64,000 bases of DNA from Tetrahymena thermophila SB210. Taxonomy: Eukaryota; Ciliophora; Oligohymenophorea; Hymenostomatida; Tetrahymenidae. The stretch's first letter is position 1. Each line of letters begins with the position of its first letter. The DNA is taken from assembly GCF_000189635.1 (NCBI RefSeq), contig NW_002476363.1, forward strand, positions 434,001-498,000, in the 5' to 3' direction. Below are positions 13,701-24,554 of the stretch, piece by piece. The notes beneath the pieces are model-generated. The model was not told the DNA's origin, did not search any database, and saw only the letters and a program-made list of their open reading frames with translations. The translations under genes were made by a program, and so were the position numbers.

Positions 13701-16026
13701 CGATTTTTCAAATATTTTATCAATCAAGGCTGAAAAATTTATTTTTTATTTTTAAATTGTTTTATTAACCTAGTTTTCTAAGAAAAAATTAAATCAAAAT
13801 TAAGGTATTTTAATATATAATCTTAATTTAATTAAAATTACTTGAAATCAATCTAAAATATTATTTTAAAAATTATATATTTTTAAATTTTTAAGCATTT
13901 TTATAAGCTCTTAATTTAAAACATGTTAATCTTTTTAATTAATTAAAAATAATAACCTTACTTGGTCTGATTTTAAATGTAAATGGAACTTTATTTTAAT
14001 TTTCTTTCTAAATTTCCCTTTTGTAATATTAGAGAGGTTCACTTGTTTTATTATTTTCAGTATTTTTAGCATCTAGTTTTTCAAATTAATTTCCATTTTA
14101 AGATAGTATAGTTTTTTCTGAAATTTTAGTTCGTTATTTTAGTATCTTCTCTAAGCATTAAATATCTATACCAGAATATTAAAATGAATAAAGACTCTTT
14201 AGAGCACTTTCTTACTTATCTTTGTTATCTTCTTCTTCTTCAATCTTACTTTCATCAACAAAAGGCTTATTATTGTCATTTTGTTATGATAACTAACCTT
14301 ATGTGTTAAAAATAATTTAAAAATAATTTAATGTTTAATTCTTTTACCTTCTTCATTTGAATTATCTGTTTTTTATTCACTAATCTAATTTATGTATTTT
14401 CTTTTATTTATGTTTTAAATTTATTTATTATTATTATAAATAAATTATTTACTTAGTGTCTTCATTATGTTTTTAAAATTGGGTTGGAATCTATGAATTA
14501 TCACTATTTGTTTATACTTTATACTACTAGTGTAACTTCCCTTGATCTAATATATGTATTATCTATGAAACAGATGCATCCTATTTTATGTTAAAATTAT
14601 TTTTGTTTAGCTTAATTGATGATTAAGTATGAATTATGCTTATTTCTAAAAATTAAAATGAGCAAATGTTATTTGTTTTGAAGGATAAAAAAATGTTTGA
14701 AAGAAAAAATACTTAGAAGTTTTTTGATGAATTTTTTGATAAGCTTTACAAATTATTTAAGGCACTCTTTTCTTTGAGCTGATCTTAAAGAGATTCAATT
14801 TTAAGTGTTATGAAACTTGCTTATTATTTGTTTTCAACTTCTTATGAAGCATTTTATATTAATTCACCTACTTGTTTATTTTTAATTATTGATTAGCTGT
14901 TTAAAATATATTCTACTTAACTTTTTTCAAAAATATTTTTATTTTTAGGCTTAATAGAAGAGAAACTTAAATTTTTAGTGCTTTGTGATTATTTTCTTTA
15001 TTCTTCCCTTTTTTTTTAGATTTCTCTTTCAGAAGTATAATTAGGAACAAACACTTTTTAAACTTCTTACGTTTTTCTTTTCTAAGCTATATCTTTCATG
15101 TAATTACTCTTTATTAAATTTGTAGATTATTCTTTACTTAGGTTTTGCTATATACAATTCTAACTCTTATAAGTATTATTTTCACCTAAATTTAATAGAA
15201 TTTGTTATAAAGCTTTTTAGCTTTAACATTATAGTATTTTTTTAAGTGAAGAGTTTGAATACAAAATTTATTTGTCTTAATTTAATACAGCTATCCCTTC
15301 AGGAATAACTTATAAAATACTATCATAGAGAGTAGTTATTATACTTGTCTAGCTTTAATCATCTATTGATTAACGTTTATTTTCTTATTTATGTGATTAG
15401 TAGTCTGTATTGGATGAAATTTGCTAAAAAAATAGTATAATGTTAAAAAAAGTGCTAAAATAATCAAATTTGTTTGATAATTATAGGCGAATGAGGGTAT
15501 AGATTTGAACTGTAAATTAAAAGCACATATTTAATCTAAAATTTTAAACATTTTCTAATTCTTAGTTAATAAGCGTTTATATTAACATTGATATAACAAT
15601 TATTTTATAGTTGCTTTATCCAATCTGTAAAATGACTTCGAAAGTAGAAATATAGATAGTAGAAATTATTAGAATTAGAGAAAACTCTAATACCTAACCA
15701 GCTTGCATAAAATTTTTTAAGTAAAAAACATTTTTCAAATTTTCAGGCAATTATTAGTTAGTCTACTTTTTATTATCTAAAAGTGTTTATGAGCGCTTTT
15801 AATGCTTAATGTAAGATAATATGATTGCATTTAAAATTATTAATGATCCTAAAATATTATTTTGAAGTTAAAAAAAACAAAAGATTGCCAGTGTAACTAA
15901 GAATAAATTAACAGTGAGCTAGTTCAATACATAATGTTTTTTAGTAATTGGTAAATATTTTTAACTAATTGAAATTTCCTTTTCTTCCTATTTTATTGCG
16001 TTATTTTAATTCTAATTTTCTTCCAT
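10772..16026 (-). CDS. Hybrid sensor histidine kinase with membrane helices, PAS and receiver (copy 2)
   Basis: This is a tandem paralogue of the gene at 4770-10030. Predicted introns are 14401-14452, 14298-14347, 13778-13961, 13583-13638, 13437-13500 and 12563-12743. The coding sum is 4668 nt (1555 aa). The order is the same: N-terminal helices, PAS (EGIAVLNQDKQILYSN), low-complexity stretch, H-box SHELRTPLNCS (His ~789), N box NFLSNSLKFT, VKDSGIGI, GCGLGLTIS, long linker, and receiver with IVDDNQFNLYAL and MDIEMP (Asp ~1477). Three introns sit at the same places as in copy 1 (before the KNQ, VK.KNKDLV and I.YQ exons), and three are private to this copy. Start chosen as MEENQNQ by comparison with copy 1; an in-frame ATG at 16158 would add 44 residues. 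Probable membrane sensor of an unknown stimulus. Confidence 0.9.
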
Positions 16027-17999
16027 TCTTTTGCTTATTTTATGTCCCTAGTATCGAATTGTAGATTTTTTAATTGATAATTCTAATTATTATGCTAATT
16101 AAAAATTACAAAAATGTTAACCTTTTTTATTAATTATTCTATTTCTTATGTAGAGCATAGTAAAAAATTTATTGCTTTGATTTACTCATTATTTCACTAC
16201 TGCCTTTATAAATTTTTAATTAATCATGATATTTATGTAATGTTTACCATAAAATGGTTATTTACTTCTGAATGACTTATTTGATATAAATATTAGTTAA
16301 ATTTCTTTGAATTCAATAAATATTAAATAAAAAATAACATTTTTTCATCAATAACAAAGTAAATTTGTTAAAATTATTATTAAATAAAATTCTGATATTT
16401 TTTTATTGAAATTATTACTATTATTTCCAAATAAATATCCTTCTTATATTTAAAATAATTATTTAACTGGTTTTATTTTTTTCTAAAATACAATTCTTTC
16501 TTTTACAAAATACTGATTAATAATTTTAATTATCAGCTTATGAACTTTTAATAATATAATATTATCAATAAAATTAATATCAAAGTAAATTTTTTGTAAT
16601 AAAATGATTTATAAACAAAAACATTTCAAAAAATTAATTTACAATCTTATAATAAATTAATTATTCTCCAAAATTATTTTTAAATTCTTTGCTAAATAAA
16701 CTTTTAAGGTTGTTAATATTTAATTAGACGTTATTTTTAGTGATAATAAATTAGCTAAAATAAATTAAAAAATTGACTGATATGTTTTTCAATATTTATT
16801 ATTTTCATTTTAGATAATTTAATTATTGTGAGTTGTTTTTTATATTTAAAATTTCATTTAAGTTGTTTGTGTTATAAGAGTTAGCTATTAATATAATTTA
16901 GGAGGTTATTTCAAGCTCTAAAAATTTATTTAACTTACTTGAATTTATTTTTACAAAATTTATTTATTTGTTTTTAATTAAATTTGAAATTACTTTATTA
17001 AAATAAATTTAATTGGAATTGTTAATATTAACAATTTTAATTTAATTTTTAGATAGAATAATTGATTTAAAACTACTACTTTATATCTATGTTTGCTAAA
17101 CAATTTATTTTACATGTTTTTTTAATTAGAATAATTTTAGATTAAAATTAAGTTCAACAATTAAATATTAATAACAATTTTTTATAGATTCTTAAATTAG
17201 TTTTGAAGTTATAACAAAAATTAAAATAATTATAATGATATATACCTTAAATATATTTGAGAATAAAAAAAATATTTCATACAAAAATGATATTGAGCAA
17301 ATAGTTTGAGTAGTAAATAAATTTTTAAAATCAAAAATGCTCAAATTGAATAAATAAGTATTACTAAAATATTTTTAAAAATAAGATTTTAATTAGAAAC
17401 CAATTTATATATAAATATCAATTAGATGTAATAAATTGAATACAAGACAAAAAATAAAAATATAAATAAATTTTTCTTTGAAGTGAATCTAAATAATTTG
17501 AACCTAATATAAAAATTCAGATAAAATAGAAATAATATACTTAGTATGAATAAATTTAGTAAAATCAAAGTGATAATAAGCCAATTTTTATATATTTTGG
17601 TATGAAAAACTAAATTAATTATGGATTATATTTTGATTTTATTTAGAAATATAATAATTTCTATTAATTATTTCATACAAAAAGGATTATTGATTTTTTA
17701 TTTTATACACATAATTATATAGATGATTTATTAAAATCTTGATTTTGAGAGTTATAAATAACTAAATAAATGATGACTAATTAATAAAAATATGACTGAT
17801 GATTTATTTGTAATAAGCTTGGAAGTGATTTAAAAGATTAAAATTCAGTCTAAAAGGGATGATATTAACAATAAATATAGACAAAGCATATAATTAATAA
17901 TAAAGCAAAATTTATAAAAATAATTAGCACAGTGTGAAACAAAAGGAAATTAAAAAGTGTTAATCAGGCAGAGAAAATAATCAAAGTCTTCTCTATTTG
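16027..17999. other. Long intergenic region, AT-rich
   Basis: Nearly pure A/T with frequent TGA in all frames. I see no gene, RNA or repeat structure beyond short homopolymers. Confidence 0.6.
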
Positions 18000-18317
18000 A
18001 AAGAAATTCAAGATATTAAGAAACTCCAACAATCAAAATAATCAATCACTTCCTTCTTTTTAAAAGGACAAACAAACACTTAAATAAATAAGAAATATTT
18101 TAGCTCATTTAGCCAGAATCTTTTCAACACACACACACTCACTCACACACATCCAGATTGAAAGAAGCAAGACTCACTCCATCCACTCTTTTTAAATCCT
18201 TTTCAAACAAAGTTCAGCAGAAAATTAATTATTCACACTCTCAAAATTAATTACCCATCTTTAAAAGATACATTTAAAATAAAATCAAAAGTTAAAAAAC
18301 AAACAACATTTAAATAA
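18000..18317 (+). promoter_or_regulatory. CA-rich putative 5' leader
   Basis: About 300 bases upstream of the small plus-strand gene change composition: the plus strand is rich in A and C, including a CA/CACT repeat run at about 18128-18150 and many CAAA/CAC words, with almost no G. This looks like a long transcribed leader of a well-expressed ciliate gene. It is inferred from composition only. Confidence 0.4.
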
Positions 18318-18941
18318 ATGAGCTAACATTACATGAATAAAAACTACAAAAAATCTAGCAACTATCCTGAGTAGAACCAGTTATTGTACATTCCTAATTA
18401 ATATTATGACGATCTATCCAACTCCTCTTCAATTCAAGATTTACTAGCACCTTAATACTACTAATAAAAGAATTCTAACTGCAAAAAGGGAAATTCAAGT
18501 AAGTCAAATTATGGCTACTAGGTTTTCAATCAAATAGCCTACTCTTAAAGCAGCTTCAACGAAGAAAAGCATAAAAATCAATAGAAGAAGAAACAACAAA
18601 AAGCTTAAAAATAATAAAATTCTTCATCTTTTTCTTTATCATAGAAGTTAACATTATCTAGTTTATCAGCCTCTAAGGGTATTAAAATCTATGTCGATGG
18701 TCTTTGTCTTTTCGATAAGTTTAGCTGTAAAGAAGTTAGTCCAACTGAAGAATTATTTTTACAAAGCAGCTGTTCCTCACAAGGTTCCAATACAAACTCT
18801 TCTATCAATTCATCAGTCACAGTGACTTCTTCTGATGATGAAAAAGGAAATTTATCTTCCACTAAATACTTTGCAACTTTTTCTACTTTTGAAGGTCCAG
18901 ATCCAAGTGTCCTTGACCCACCTACATTCCAGTTCTAGTGA
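18318..18941 (+). CDS. Small low-complexity protein with C-terminal PNRC/Edc1-like motif
   Basis: Single exon of 208 codons (207 aa) starting MSQHYMNKNYKK; an alternative in-frame ATG is at 18333. It ends TTC TAG TGA, with the TAG read as Gln. The protein is Ser/Asn/Gln/Lys-rich and probably disordered, with a short ordered-looking piece (KGIKIYVDGLCLFDKFSC). The extreme C-terminus contains PDPSVLDPPTF preceded by YFATFSTFEG. This matches the spacing of the PNRC/Edc1 decapping-activator motif (a Tyr/Phe box, then P.PS.LP.P.F), with Asp in place of one Pro. Family knowledge: this motif binds DCP1 and stimulates DCP2. The gene uses more C-ending codons (AAC, TAC, GAC, TCC) than its neighbours, suggesting high expression. 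The coding call is strong, the functional call moderate. Confidence 0.75.
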
Positions 18942-21824
18942 GAAGACTAATGAGGAAGACTACTAAGTCTTTTTCTCTAAATACCAAGCTAGTTTGCATT
19001 ACATATGTAAAAAATGAGTCACTTTAACAATTTAAATATTACCATTTCAGCCATAAATTTCATATGATCCCCCGCCAATTAAAAGTTTTGCGCGGGTTAG
19101 ACTTTAGAACTTTTATCAATCGAATGGAAGCAGTTTTAATGATGATTACATCAACATCGAATATAATTATTAGCTAGGCAAAGAATTCAGCTTAATTTTT
19201 ACTCATTAAAGCTTCCATTCAATTTTATTGTTTGTCAATGATTCATTATAAATAAATTGCATAAGGAATAAATTAACATCAAAAATAGTTTAGATGTTTA
19301 AGCTTTTGCAATTTAATTTTTCTACAACCAATATTTCTTTTACCTTAAGTTAAACTTGTGATACCAATCAAAATTTAAAAAGAAAAGGAAAAATAAACAA
19401 AATCTTCTTATTTTGTTTCAAAATAAAAAAAGAAGAATATAAAATGAATCACGATTAGAATGAATAAACAATATCATATGTCATATGAAAAACATATTTA
19501 AATGGTTATATTATGATGGCGTTATAGCCTGTTAAAGAGGATTCTTTTTTTATAAGTGGTGCTTGCTAGCCAGATACTATCTGACAAATAAATAAATAAA
19601 TTAATTAATTATATGATTAAGAGAAAATAAAAACAGCATTATGTGGATGAAGCTCCATAAAAAGACAAATATTGATTTGTCCGTCCATAAGTTAATTTAT
19701 TGTTCATAATTTTTAACTTTTCTTAAATGAACTAAAGAAGGAATAATCATTTTAAAAGTAGACAAGTTAAATCTTTATTAAAAATAATTGGTGAGTTATA
19801 TCATAATAACATTCAAGCAAAGATATACATATCAATAGTATAAGTCTTCTGATGAAAATAAATGATTATACTATTTATCAATAAAGTAATAAATAATAAA
19901 ATGAAAATAATTAAGGCCAAATATAAATTTCTACAGAGATATCAACCAGAAACTTCTTCTTTAGAGCCTGTGTCTGTCTGCCAGAGACTCTTAACCTTAA
20001 CTAAATTTAAATTTTTTTTACTATCAAGCTTATAAAATTAATTAGCCATAAATAAAAATAAATTAAGCTGTTGATTTATTTATCTTCCATTTAATCATCA
20101 ATCGTTAATTGATCGATTGATTGATCCAAAGAAATTTAGCTAAATCATTACTTTATATTTAAATATATTTAAAATCAAATAAACTTAGTTAAATTTTATA
20201 AATAACCATAAATACGCAAATGATTTTATCTTAGAAGATATAAAACAATAGCTTATTTTATTTAATTTTGGCTAATAATTAAAATTGAATCAAGAGAGAC
20301 TTACTTCACCTCACAGTTTTTGTGAAGTTTGTTTGCATGCACTCCATTGCTTTGTCTATATAATATTGATCTGTTCAAAATAGTTAAAAACTCATTAAAA
20401 TACATCATATAACCATAAATTTGAGTTTCAAGTAAATTAAAATTTATTTAAATAAAATAACCTACTATTTAATTTCTATTTAACTTTCAATTGAAAAATG
20501 AATTAAATAAAGGCACTAGTTTATATTTATAGCTAGAGCTTTTTTAATTCACTTTAATTCAATTATTCTACAAATAAATAAATAAGTAAATATATAATAA
20601 CTTTTTTAACAAAAAAATCCCTATAAATAATAATTAATAGTTAATAAACTAATATAACCAATGAGTATTTTCTCCATTTAATTTACTCAAACAAATAACA
20701 GAAAATTTTATAATTTAAAAACAGATCAATAAACATATACAAATGCTATGAATAATAGCTTGATAGTAAACATCAATTAAATATTATCAACAAAATTTAA
20801 TTAGTTAATATACTCTTCTTCTTTAAAATTATCCATACATAATAAATATTAGCTAGCTTTCAATTTTAGGAAATAAGCTATCTATTTGAAAAAGGCAAAA
20901 TGAGAAAATTAAATTCAAGAAAAACTCCAACAAGAAAGAACAAACAAACAAACACCCTCATACATGACTATCAATTTGCAAAAATCGGTCTCATAAACAA
21001 TAGCAAGAGAATGAATTAAAGCATAAGGATAAATTCTTGATAAAAAGAAGAGATATTGATATTTTAGTAGAAGATTTACTGTGTGGCGAAGCTATTTTTG
21101 ATAGAAACACATCAGAAAAAAGAATAAAGATAATAAAAACAATTTAACTAAATAAAATAATAATACTTTTCTTCTCTTAATCTCTTAAATTCTACATACT
21201 ACCTCTGTTTCATCAATAAGTAACATTGTATGTGTAGAACTCTATATTAAAAATAAACTACAAAAAGCATAATGTCTAAAATTTTTCAATTTATGTTTAT
21301 AATTTCAATATTTAATCCTATTTAATACTACTCAAAATAAACCCTAAACTCCAATTTCACATTATTCTTAAAGTTACTTTTATTCCCAAAATTTTTTTCT
21401 TAATATTTAAGAACAAATATTTATTAATAACTTAAAACCAAGTTTTAAATATTTTATTAATATTATTTTAAATTTCATTTTTATAATCAAAAACTATTTC
21501 TTTATTTTAAAAATTTTAATTTAATAATTTAACAATGATAAATTTATTTTAATTTTTTTTAGACTAGCAATTAAAATGATTTATTCATGCACTAATTTTA
21601 TTATATTTATATTTTAAAAGCACACTTTTAATTCATATTTTTAATATTTAATAATTTTTTTTTATGATAAGTCAAAGTATTTAAATATAAAAAAAAGTTA
21701 TTTCTTAATTCTGGAATATTATTTTATTTTTTGCTGTTAATATATTTGAAAAAGTTTAAATTTTACTAGAATACATAAAATAAGTACTTGATAATAATTA
21801 TCATAATAAATATCTCTTAAGTAT
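18942..21824. other. Intergenic region without recognisable gene
   Basis: About 2.9 kb of AT-rich sequence with no TGA-free coding-like frame on either strand. It contains a short GC-rich hairpin (19071-19096, listed separately), a small hairpin CTTCAC..GTGAAG near 20305-20330, and a second A/C-rich stretch near 20920-20970 similar in composition to the leader at 18 kb, which could mark an untranslated transcript. Confidence 0.45.
19071..19096. other. GC-rich hairpin
   Basis: CCCGC at 19071-19075 pairs with GCGGG at 19092-19096 around a 16-nt loop, in a stretch (19069-19100) far more GC-rich than anything nearby. It starts 130 bases after the stop of the PNRC-motif gene and may be a 3'UTR structure or part of an unrecognised small RNA. 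Confidence 0.35.
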
Positions 21825-24300
21825 ATGAATATAAAGAAAACTTACACTGTAGTTAATTACTTTGAAAGTAAAAATACGCAATAATAATAAATTTCAAAAA
21901 GGAGTCTTTTTAACCACACCCTACTTTGTACATCAGGAATATATAAAAATAAGTCTATTAATTTGTAAACTTTATTATTTTATTAACAAACATTATTATG
22001 AGTTTTATACATCTTTTCTATTAATTTGTTATCTATTTAAAAATAATATAAGATCAACAGATGGAGAGGTTTTTGGTTCTGGAACTGATAAAAATATATC
22101 TATGATTATTCACCAAGCTAATCTCGCAGAAATACACTCTTATTTTGAATACGATGCTTCATTAGACACTTTTAGTCTTATTCATGTAGGAGGGAATACA
22201 TTTTATTCACCATTTACTTAACAATTTAGATAATTATTGTCTACTATCAATAAAAATACTTACATGATTGAAGGGCATTTATTTAAAATAGAATAAGGTA
22301 AGTTTTTAAATATTTATTTATACTTTAAATTAACATTTTAAAAAGGAAGTTAAATCAAAGCTATCGAAGCATTTAAAAAAATTCATAAAGACTCTATATT
22401 TATTAAAAATTACATGTTTGAGTAAGATTCTAAGCTAAGTGATTTAAAAGATTTTTTGATAAAAAAGCTATAAGAAAAATATGATGATAAATCTTTTTAT
22501 TGTGAGCTTGATTTACTAATAAAGTCAATAGATATTGTAATTAATTCTAATTATAATTTTGAATATAACTTAAAATTTGAAGATAAAATTCTTGGTGATA
22601 TAACAGTTGATTGGTTAGGAATTAGCATAAATAACAAGTATTAAATAATATAAAATATTGATAACTTGATATTTTAGTAATAAATAATTTAAAATAAAAT
22701 AAACTCATAGACTAGTAATGAGCTAATTAATAACTCTTCATAACTTTAAGAGAATAGCTAAAGTTTAGTATTTAGCAATTTAAGTATTTCAGTGATTGAT
22801 TAGGATTTATCAGATTAAGAATCTTAAAATAATAATTAATTTGTTAAAACTGACTTATAAAACTTTATTAAAATTTAAATTGCATAAAACAAAAACCATA
22901 AGGTTATTAAATTAGAAAATATAACAAATTAAATGAGGTAATTAATTAAAAAGCAGTTATTACTTTAAGTTAATTTGGTAGATGATGAAATTGAATTGAT
23001 ATCTTAAAATAATTTACTTTACATGCAGATAAATCAATAAAATACACCAATTAGATTAAATTCATAAGATCATATTTAATTAGGAGATCTCAAATTTGTA
23101 TATTAAAGATTCAATTTAGGATAAATTTCAGATTAAGGCACAAGAAAGAATAACGAAGATGGAATTTTAATAATAGAAAATTTATGTAATTTAAGTTCGA
23201 TTTATTTATTTGATCTTATTGAAATATTTTTTTAAGAAATAAGCAAAGAATATAAAAGCTCTTTACTATGTGTCATAGATGGTTAAGGAGGAAATAAGTG
23301 CACTAAATTTATAATAGATAATTTGGAAAAAATTATAAAAGACTAATTTAAGTCTTGCTAAATAGAGTTTAATGATGAGTACTTTAATTAAAAAGTAGTA
23401 GATAACCTCAAATAAATTATTTTTGAATTAGATTTAAAATTTTTAAATAAATATCCAAACGTTTCAAAACTTTGTGGAGCCACGATAGCTCTTAGCCTTA
23501 TTTTAGGAAATAGATTGTTTACTGGATGGTTGGGTGATTGCTAATCTTTAATTTTTTCTGAAAGCAAAATAATTAGATTAACTAATGATCACATTCCTTC
23601 AAGATAGGATGAAGTAAATAGAATAGAAAACTCAGGAGGTTTCATTTAAGATGATAGATTATAAGTAATTAATTGTTTAATTTTTTTTGATATTTAAAAT
23701 TATATTTAATATTAGGGAACTGTTACTATATCTAGATGCTTAGGATAATTTGAGTACAAAAATATTGATGAATATCAATAAAAAAAATTCTATCCAACAA
23801 ATAAAATATGTGATTTAAAAAGCTTGATTTCTAGTGAGTTAGAAATAACTGTGTATGATATTGACAATTCAAGAGATAAATTTCTTTGTAACTTTACTGA
23901 TGGTATAATAGATAAAATGAGTATTAATGAAATAGTATCATTCATTGAATCTTCTGTTTCAAACTAAAGAGTAATTTTATAAAATAAAGAATAAAAAATT
24001 TAAATGAAAATGAAAATTAATTATTTTAAATCCTACATTTATTTTTTAAATTAAATATTATTTTCCACCATAAAATTAATAATTTAGAGAGGGTGCTTAA
24101 ATATAAAAAAATTTAAATTTGATTAATTGTAATTTAAATAAAACAAAACCTTATTCTAATTTCTTATATTTTTTAATTTTAATAATAATATTTAAAATAT
24201 TCTAATAGAGTCCTTAACAGATATGCTAAGATTTAATAAATTAAGCATCAAAATTATCAGAAAAAAGAGATAATATGAGCTTAATTTTACTTTAATTTGA
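21825..24300 (+). CDS. FHA domain-PP2C-type phosphatase fusion, divergent active site
   Basis: Predicted exons 21825-21964, 22053-22297, 22346-23664 and 23716-24300 (762 aa; sum divisible by three). Residues ~40-130 form an FHA-like domain (KSINLSTDGEVFGSGTDKN..., NLAEIHSYFEY, VGGNTFY, MIEGHLFKIE). A second, weaker FHA-like segment (TPIRLNSQDHIQLGDLKF) precedes the phosphatase. The PP2C part shows TRKNNEDG, VIDGQGGNKC, GWLGDCQSLIF, LTNDHIPSRQDE, ENSGGFI, ISRCLGQFEYK and FTDGIID. Canonical DGHGG is DGQGG and canonical SRALGD is SRCLGQ, so two active-site positions carry Gln. Inferred role: phosphothreonine-directed phosphatase or pseudophosphatase. The last intron is 51 nt and stop-free. The last ~100 codons before the TGA at 24298 are low-complexity, so the true 3' end may differ through a missed intron. 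Confidence 0.8.
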
Positions 24301-24343
24301 TTGAAAGCATACATAAAAGTAGTTATTTAAGTTGGATAAATAA

Positions 24344-24470
24344 AAATAAGTATCATCAGAAACCTTTCTCGATTTTAAATTCATTTTTAGGAGTATGATT
24401 ATACAATTAACTCTGTAAAATCATAATCGATTCATATTTGGCTAGTTTTCATCATAATTGATACTTATTT
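24344..24470. repeat. 12-bp inverted repeat between convergent genes
   Basis: AAATAAGTATCA at 24344-24355 is the reverse complement of TGATACTTATTT at 24459-24470. A smaller ATGATT/AATCAT pairing lies inside. It sits between the 3' ends of the FHA-PP2C gene and the cyclin gene and may be a shared terminator or 3'-end structure. It could also be chance in AT-rich DNA. Confidence 0.35.
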
Positions 24471-24554
24471 AGAATGCAATTAAATTATATATGGTATGAT
24501 TAAAATTTTAAACTAAAATATACATATAATCATTTTTATTTAACAATCTTATAA

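Noticed and set aside
4770..16026. Bacterial contamination or recent transfer of the histidine kinases
   Set aside because: They contain spliceosomal introns, TAA/TAG as Gln and the base composition of their neighbours.
19060..19140. Telomerase RNA candidate (CCCGC ... GCGGG stem)
   Set aside because: There is no CAACCCCAA-type template and no match to the rest of the ciliate telomerase RNA secondary structure.
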